From positions 1-64,000 of the forward strand of contig CBFHJH010000001.1 in NCBI GenBank assembly GCA_965656185.1: a stretch of 64,000 nt of DNA. Reading direction: 5' to 3'. Within the stretch, counting starts at the first letter, position 1, and every line of letters begins with the position of its first letter. The notes below the pieces were generated by a model. The model ran no database searches and was not told where the DNA came from. It worked only from the letters and a program-made list of their open reading frames with translations. The stretch is from Croceimicrobium sp965656185. GTDB taxonomy: Bacteria; Bacteroidota; Bacteroidia; Flavobacteriales; Schleiferiaceae. The position numbers were made by a program, and so were the translations under genes. Shown one piece after another: positions 61,188 through 64,000 of the stretch.

Positions 61188-62147
61188 ATGAAAAAAAAGA
61201 CATGTTTAGATATTCGTTCCCTCAGTTTTTCCTACAAAGAGGAAAAGGCCTTAAAAAGGCTTAAACTTCGCATGTTCGAGGGAGAACGCTTAGGAGTGGT
61301 AGGGGCTAGTGGTTCGGGAAAGTCGACCCTCCTAAAATTGGTGGCCGGCAAGCTAGAGCCGAGTGAAGGGGAGATAAAATTCAAAGGAGAGGATCTGGCT
61401 GAAAGTCGTAACGAATTGGTTCCAGGGCATCCTCAAATAGCCTTGATGAGTCAGGATTTCGATTTGAGCCCCCATTTAAGTGCCGAGGAGAATATTGCTC
61501 GTAGTGGGCGGCATTTAAGTCCTACAGCTTTAAAACGTTATTTAGGAAGGGTGAGACGTGCTTTTCACCTTCAGTCAATTAAGCATAAAAAAGTACAGTC
61601 GCTTTCCGGTGGGCAAAAGCAGAGGGCAGCCTTGGCAGCAGCTTTAATTTCGGCTTCCGACTTACTACTCTTGGATGAACCGTTCAGCCAACTCGACTAC
61701 CAATTGAAACAGGATATGCTGGACTTCTTAAGGGAGGACCAGTCCTCTAAATCTATTATTATGGTGGGGCATGAGCCTACCGATCTAATGCGCTTTTGCG
61801 ATCGTATTGCGGTCTTAGATAAAGGCAAGCTTATAGCGGTAGATAGTATTCATAAGATGTTTCACTACCCCAAGAGTCTCAAAGCGGCGCAAATGACGGG
61901 AATGGTAAATGCTCTAAGCAAAGAGGAGCTCGCTACAACTGGTTTTACCGAGGCCTTGATCCGACCCTCTCATGTGTTCCTTAAAAAAGGGGGCAATTGG
62001 CTTTTAGAGCGAATAGATTATCATGCCTTTGGGCGCTTGGCCTTGATGCACTTGAAGGATACCGAGATTAAGCTTTGGGCCCAACTGGCCAGTGAGGCAC
62101 AATATGAGCCTGGTAGCTTGTGGGGTTTGAGCATAAAAAAACCCTGA
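61188..62147 (+). CDS. Orphan ABC transporter ATP-binding protein
   Basis: A 319-residue ATPase. Walker A is GASGSGKST, Q-loop MSQDF, signature LSGGQ, Walker B LLLLDEP and switch His MVGHEP. The C-terminal about 90 residues form an extra domain in the position of a TOBE-like regulatory domain (about 245-319). The layout is that of importers for polyamines, iron or thiamine-type solutes. No permease or binding-protein gene is in the window nearby, so its partner must be elsewhere. The stop codon lies inside its own terminator. Confidence 0.88.
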   Translation: MKKKTCLDIRSLSFSYKEEKALKRLKLRMFEGERLGVVGASGSGKSTLLKLVAGKLEPSEGEIKFKGEDLAESRNELVPGHPQIALMSQDFDLSPHLSAEENIARSGRHLSPTALKRYLGRVRRAFHLQSIKHKKVQSLSGGQKQRAALAAALISASDLLLLDEPFSQLDYQLKQDMLDFLREDQSSKSIIMVGHEPTDLMRFCDRIAVLDKGKLIAVDSIHKMFHYPKSLKAAQMTGMVNALSKEELATTGFTEALIRPSHVFLKKGGNWLLERIDYHAFGRLALMHLKDTEIKLWAQLASEAQYEPGSLWGLSIKKP

Positions 62148-62165
62148 CCATTAGGCCAGGGTTTT
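62138..62165 (+). terminator. Terminator shared by the ABC ATPase and rplT
   Basis: AAAACCCTGACC, loop ATTA, GGCCAGGGTTTT: a 12 bp stem with one mismatch. It includes the ABC gene's stop codon and is symmetrical enough to serve rplT on the other strand. Confidence 0.85.
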
Positions 62166-62187
62166 GAAGAGTCAAAAATCGTGTTTA

Positions 62188-62535
62188 TTACTTCTTTACT
62201 TTGTCTACGATAGCTTTGAAAGCCTCAGGGTGGTTCATCGCTAGGTCGGCAAGGACTTTACGGTTCAACTCGATCCCATTGCTTTTCACTAAGCCCATAA
62301 AGGCAGAGTAAGAAAGGCCATGCTCGCGGGCTCCAGCATTAATACGCTGAATCCATAGAGAACGGAAATTTCTCTTTTTGTTACGACGATCGCGGTAGCT
62401 ATAGGTAAGTCCTTTTTCTACGGCGTTTTTCGCAACGGTCCATACATTTTTACGGCGACCAAAGTATCCTTTGGCCATTTTCATCACCTTTTTACGGCGT
62501 GCTCTAGATGCTACTGAATTTACTGATCTTGGCAT
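62188..62535 (-). CDS. rplT: 50S ribosomal protein L20
   Basis: A 115-residue L20 from ATG 62535 (MPRSVNSVASRARRKK). The seven-residue extension to 62556 is rejected because L20 conventionally begins MPR and the normal length is reached. It has the long basic N-terminal helix and the globular C-terminus (NHPEAFKAIVDKVK). L20 binds 23S rRNA during assembly and represses its own operon in E. coli and Bacillus. It is last in thrS-infC-rpmI-rplT. Confidence 0.98.
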   Translation of the reverse strand: MPRSVNSVASRARRKKVMKMAKGYFGRRKNVWTVAKNAVEKGLTYSYRDRRNKKRNFRSLWIQRINAGAREHGLSYSAFMGLVKSNGIELNRKVLADLAMNHPEAFKAIVDKVKK

Positions 62536-62554
62536 AATTGTTAATTTTTTGTGC

Positions 62555-62591
62555 AAGGCGCTCCCATCTTATAGGGAATCTTGGGTGCCTT
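62555..62591 (-). promoter_or_regulatory. Candidate hairpin before rplT
   Basis: On the minus strand, AAGGC-A-CCCA pairs with TGGG-AGC-GCCTT, giving a two-part stem of 5 plus 4 bp with an internal bulge and a 15-base loop. It lies in the 86-base rpmI-rplT gap, 20 bases before the rplT start. Such a structure could be an L20 operator or simply a spacer. Not folded by program. Confidence 0.35.
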
Positions 62592-62621
62592 ACCCAGGGT
62601 TAATTAATAACTCGATTAAAC

Positions 62622-62816
62622 TTAAATAGTAAGCTGACGCTTAATGTTTGCTTCGTCAGATTTATCTACTAAACCTGATTGAGTAAGGTTACGCTTTTGC
62701 TTGGTCTCCTTTTTGGTAAGGATGTGACTTTTAAAAGCGTGCTTTCTTTTAATTTTACCAGTTCCCGTAAGCTTAAAACGCTTTTTGGCGCTGGATTTTG
62801 TTTTCATCTTTGGCAT
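62622..62816 (-). CDS. rpmI: 50S ribosomal protein L35
   Basis: A 64-residue, highly basic ribosomal protein with the typical opening MPKMKTKSSAKKRFKLTGTG and the KRKHAFKSHILTKK region. Normal length. It follows infC by 31 bases and precedes rplT by 86 bases. Confidence 0.98.
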   Translation of the reverse strand: MPKMKTKSSAKKRFKLTGTGKIKRKHAFKSHILTKKETKQKRNLTQSGLVDKSDEANIKRQLTI

Positions 62817-62847
62817 AGCTCTTTCGCTTTTATCTCGATTTTGACTC

Positions 62848-63405
62848 TTACTTTTTCGGGGCGATCATCATGATCATCCTTTTGCCTTCCAATTTTGGTA
62901 AGCTTTCTACCTTACCGAGATCTTCAAGGTCTTGCGCTAAACGCAACAGAAGGATTTCACCTTTGTCTTTAAACACGATCGAACGACCCTTAAAGAAAAC
63001 ATAAGCTTTAAGCTTGGCGCCTTCTTTTAGGAAGTTTTCCGCGTGTTTGCGTTTGAACTCATAATCGTGATCGTCGGTATTGGGACCAAAACGGATTTCT
63101 TTAACTACCGTTTTCTGGGCCTTAGCCGCGATCTCTTTCTGTTTCTTCTTCTGGTCGTAGAGGAATTTCTTGTAATCAATGATCTTTGCTACGGGCGGAT
63201 CTGCCTTTTCGGTAATCACCACTAGGTCTAATCCGCGGTCTTTTGCCATGGATAGGGCTTTGTCTGTTTTGTAGACCCCTACTTCCACGTCTTCCCCAAC
63301 TACACGTAGCTCGGGATAACGAATTTTTTCATTGATCTTGTGTTTGTCTTCTTGAGGCTCTCTGCGAGGTCCTCTGCGTCGATGGTTAAATCTCTTGGCC
63401 AGAAT
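62848..63405 (-). CDS. infC: Translation initiation factor IF-3, AUU start proposed
   Basis: IF-3 keeps ribosomal subunits apart and proofreads the initiator tRNA. The C-terminal domain (VVKEIRFGPNTDDHDYEFKRKHAENFL ... SIVFKDKGE) and the N-terminal domain (HKINEKIRYPELRVVGED) are both clear. In-frame IF-3 sequence continues well upstream of the GTG at 63288. Between there and the thrS stop (63418) the frame has no ATG, GTG or TTG before the family-typical basic start. ATT at 63403-63405 gives 185 residues, the normal length, beginning (M)LAKRFNHRRRGP. AUU is the known autoregulated infC start in E. coli. Confidence 0.92.
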   Translation of the reverse strand: MLAKRFNHRRRGPRREPQEDKHKINEKIRYPELRVVGEDVEVGVYKTDKALSMAKDRGLDLVVITEKADPPVAKIIDYKKFLYDQKKKQKEIAAKAQKTVVKEIRFGPNTDDHDYEFKRKHAENFLKEGAKLKAYVFFKGRSIVFKDKGEILLLRLAQDLEDLGKVESLPKLEGKRMIMMIAPKK

Positions 63406-63417
63406 TAATCTTTTTAA

Positions 63418-64000
63418 TTATACTTCAAATTCTCCGATTTCGGCAGATATCTCCGCGTCCATCTTTACTATAAAATCTTGTAGACTTAAAGCGCCTAAAT
63501 CTTCGCCGCCGTGCTTGCGAACTGAAACTGTCTCATTTTCAATTTCTTTCTCACCTACAATTAACATGTAAGGGATTTTAGAGACTTCCGCATCGCGAAT
63601 TTTACGCCCGGTTTTCTCTGCACGCTCGTCAACGAGGGCGCGAAGTTCGTAATTTTTAAGCAATCTTGAAACTTTATGGGCATAATCAAGGTATTTATCC
63701 GAAATCGGCAAGATCGCTATTTGCGTGGGCATCAACCATAAAGGGAAATTTCCACCACAATGCTCCAGTAATACCGCTACAAAGCGCTCCATGCTTCCGA
63801 AGGGGGCGCGGTGAATCATAACTGGACGATGACTTTCATTATCGGAACCCTTATACTCTAGTTCGAATCTTTCAGGTAGGTTGTAATCCACTTGAATTGT
63901 ACCTAATTGCCATTGACGACCCAAGGCATCTTTCACCATAAAGTCGAGCTTTGGACCGTAAAAGGCTGCTTCACCGTGCTCTACGATATAATCTAAACCT
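63418..64000 (-). CDS. thrS: Threonyl-tRNA synthetase, C-terminal part (5' end outside window)
   Basis: A class II aminoacyl-tRNA synthetase charging tRNA-Thr. The frame remains open to the window edge (GLDYIVEHGEAAFYGPKLDFMVKD upstream of the internal Met), so about 193 C-terminal residues are visible. Class II motif 3 is in HRAPFGSMERFVAVLLEH, followed by the anticodon-binding domain (WLMPTQIAILPISDKYLDYA ... GEKEIENETVSVRKHGGEDLG). The stop lies 12 bases before the proposed infC start, so they share a transcript. Confidence 0.97.
   Translation of the reverse strand, partial: GLDYIVEHGEAAFYGPKLDFMVKDALGRQWQLGTIQVDYNLPERFELEYKGSDNESHRPVMIHRAPFGSMERFVAVLLEHCGGNFPLWLMPTQIAILPISDKYLDYAHKVSRLLKNYELRALVDERAEKTGRKIRDAEVSKIPYMLIVGEKEIENETVSVRKHGGEDLGALSLQDFIVKMDAEISAEIGEFEV

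Noticed and set aside
12284..62165. Shared bases AACCCTGACCATT in the terminators at 12284-12310 and 62138-62165
   Set aside because: Two short GC-rich stems can agree by chance or common terminator bias; no wider repeat surrounds them.
1..64000. Apparent abundance of GATC and CGATCG tetramers or hexamers
   Set aside because: It may reflect codon choice (ATC, GAT, CGA); no count was made, so no claim is possible.

Overview
The window is ordinary, densely packed chromosomal DNA from a member of the Bacteroidota, most likely a free-living Flavobacteriales-type bacterium. Support comes from a TonB-dependent receptor with a carboxypeptidase-regulatory-like N-terminus, two secreted proteins ending in type IX secretion (T9SS) sorting domains, promoters resembling the Bacteroidota TAnnTTTG -7 box, weak ribosome binding sites, and lineage-typical families (DUF5723, DUF6095, TIGR02757, TIGR03643, an OstA-like protein). 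The genus cannot be fixed from sequence alone. I see no rRNA, tRNA, CRISPR array, insertion sequence, integrase or prophage. No gene-free stretch exceeds 300 bases.

Layout. 1-1448: the 3' part of clpB. 1518-9782: a T9SS-exported subtilase, then a PIG-L/LmbE-type secreted deacetylase, an unlisted 34-residue membrane peptide and a sodium:solute symporter, then an unlisted 52-residue lipoprotein. 9876-13342: a TonB-dependent receptor and an SRPBCC/GyrI-like protein, read leftward. 13478-17835: guaA, a four-LysM protein with a periplasmic-binding-protein domain, and a DUF2202 lipoprotein. 17832-20728: a MoxR-type AAA+ ATPase, its VWA partner and a small acidic protein. 20821-27330: OsmC, a T9SS-exported BNR-like protein, a radical SAM protein overlapping an XRE/S24 regulator, pirin, and a TPR/PD40/OmpA protein. 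27346-31407: a self-contained unit of lipoprotein, DUF5723 outer-membrane protein and lipoprotein. It has a paired direct-repeat operator in front and a strong terminator behind; the terminator lies inside the opposing rarA gene. 31355-46774: housekeeping genes (rarA, rhomboid protease, kdsB, rlmD, rocD, an OstA-like protein, purA, a Fur-family regulator, relA/spoT) mixed with small conserved unknowns. 46825-54277: a conserved unknown, then a complete histidine operon hisG-D-C-B-H-A-F-IE. It is preceded by a clear His-codon leader peptide and an attenuator terminator. 54361-62147: malate dehydrogenase, a methyltransferase, a GH13 amylase, DUF2911, a protein with three OmpA-like domains, a DinB-like protein, a fasciclin lipoprotein and an orphan ABC ATPase. 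62188-64000: the thrS-infC-rpmI-rplT translation cluster, read leftward, with infC apparently starting at AUU.

How the genes fit together. The his genes form one translationally coupled operon controlled by His-tRNA charging through the leader. thrS-infC-rpmI-rplT is a translation operon with a hairpin before rplT. The deacetylase, 34-residue peptide and symporter look like one unit that releases and imports a deacylated solute. The MoxR ATPase and VWA protein form a chaperone-like pair.

I found no defence island or obvious new multi-gene system. The best leads for something undescribed are the lipoprotein/DUF5723/lipoprotein unit with its LytTR-like operator, the 34-residue peptide linking deacetylase and symporter, and the three-domain OmpA-like protein. 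All coordinates were read by eye; no alignment or folding program was run.
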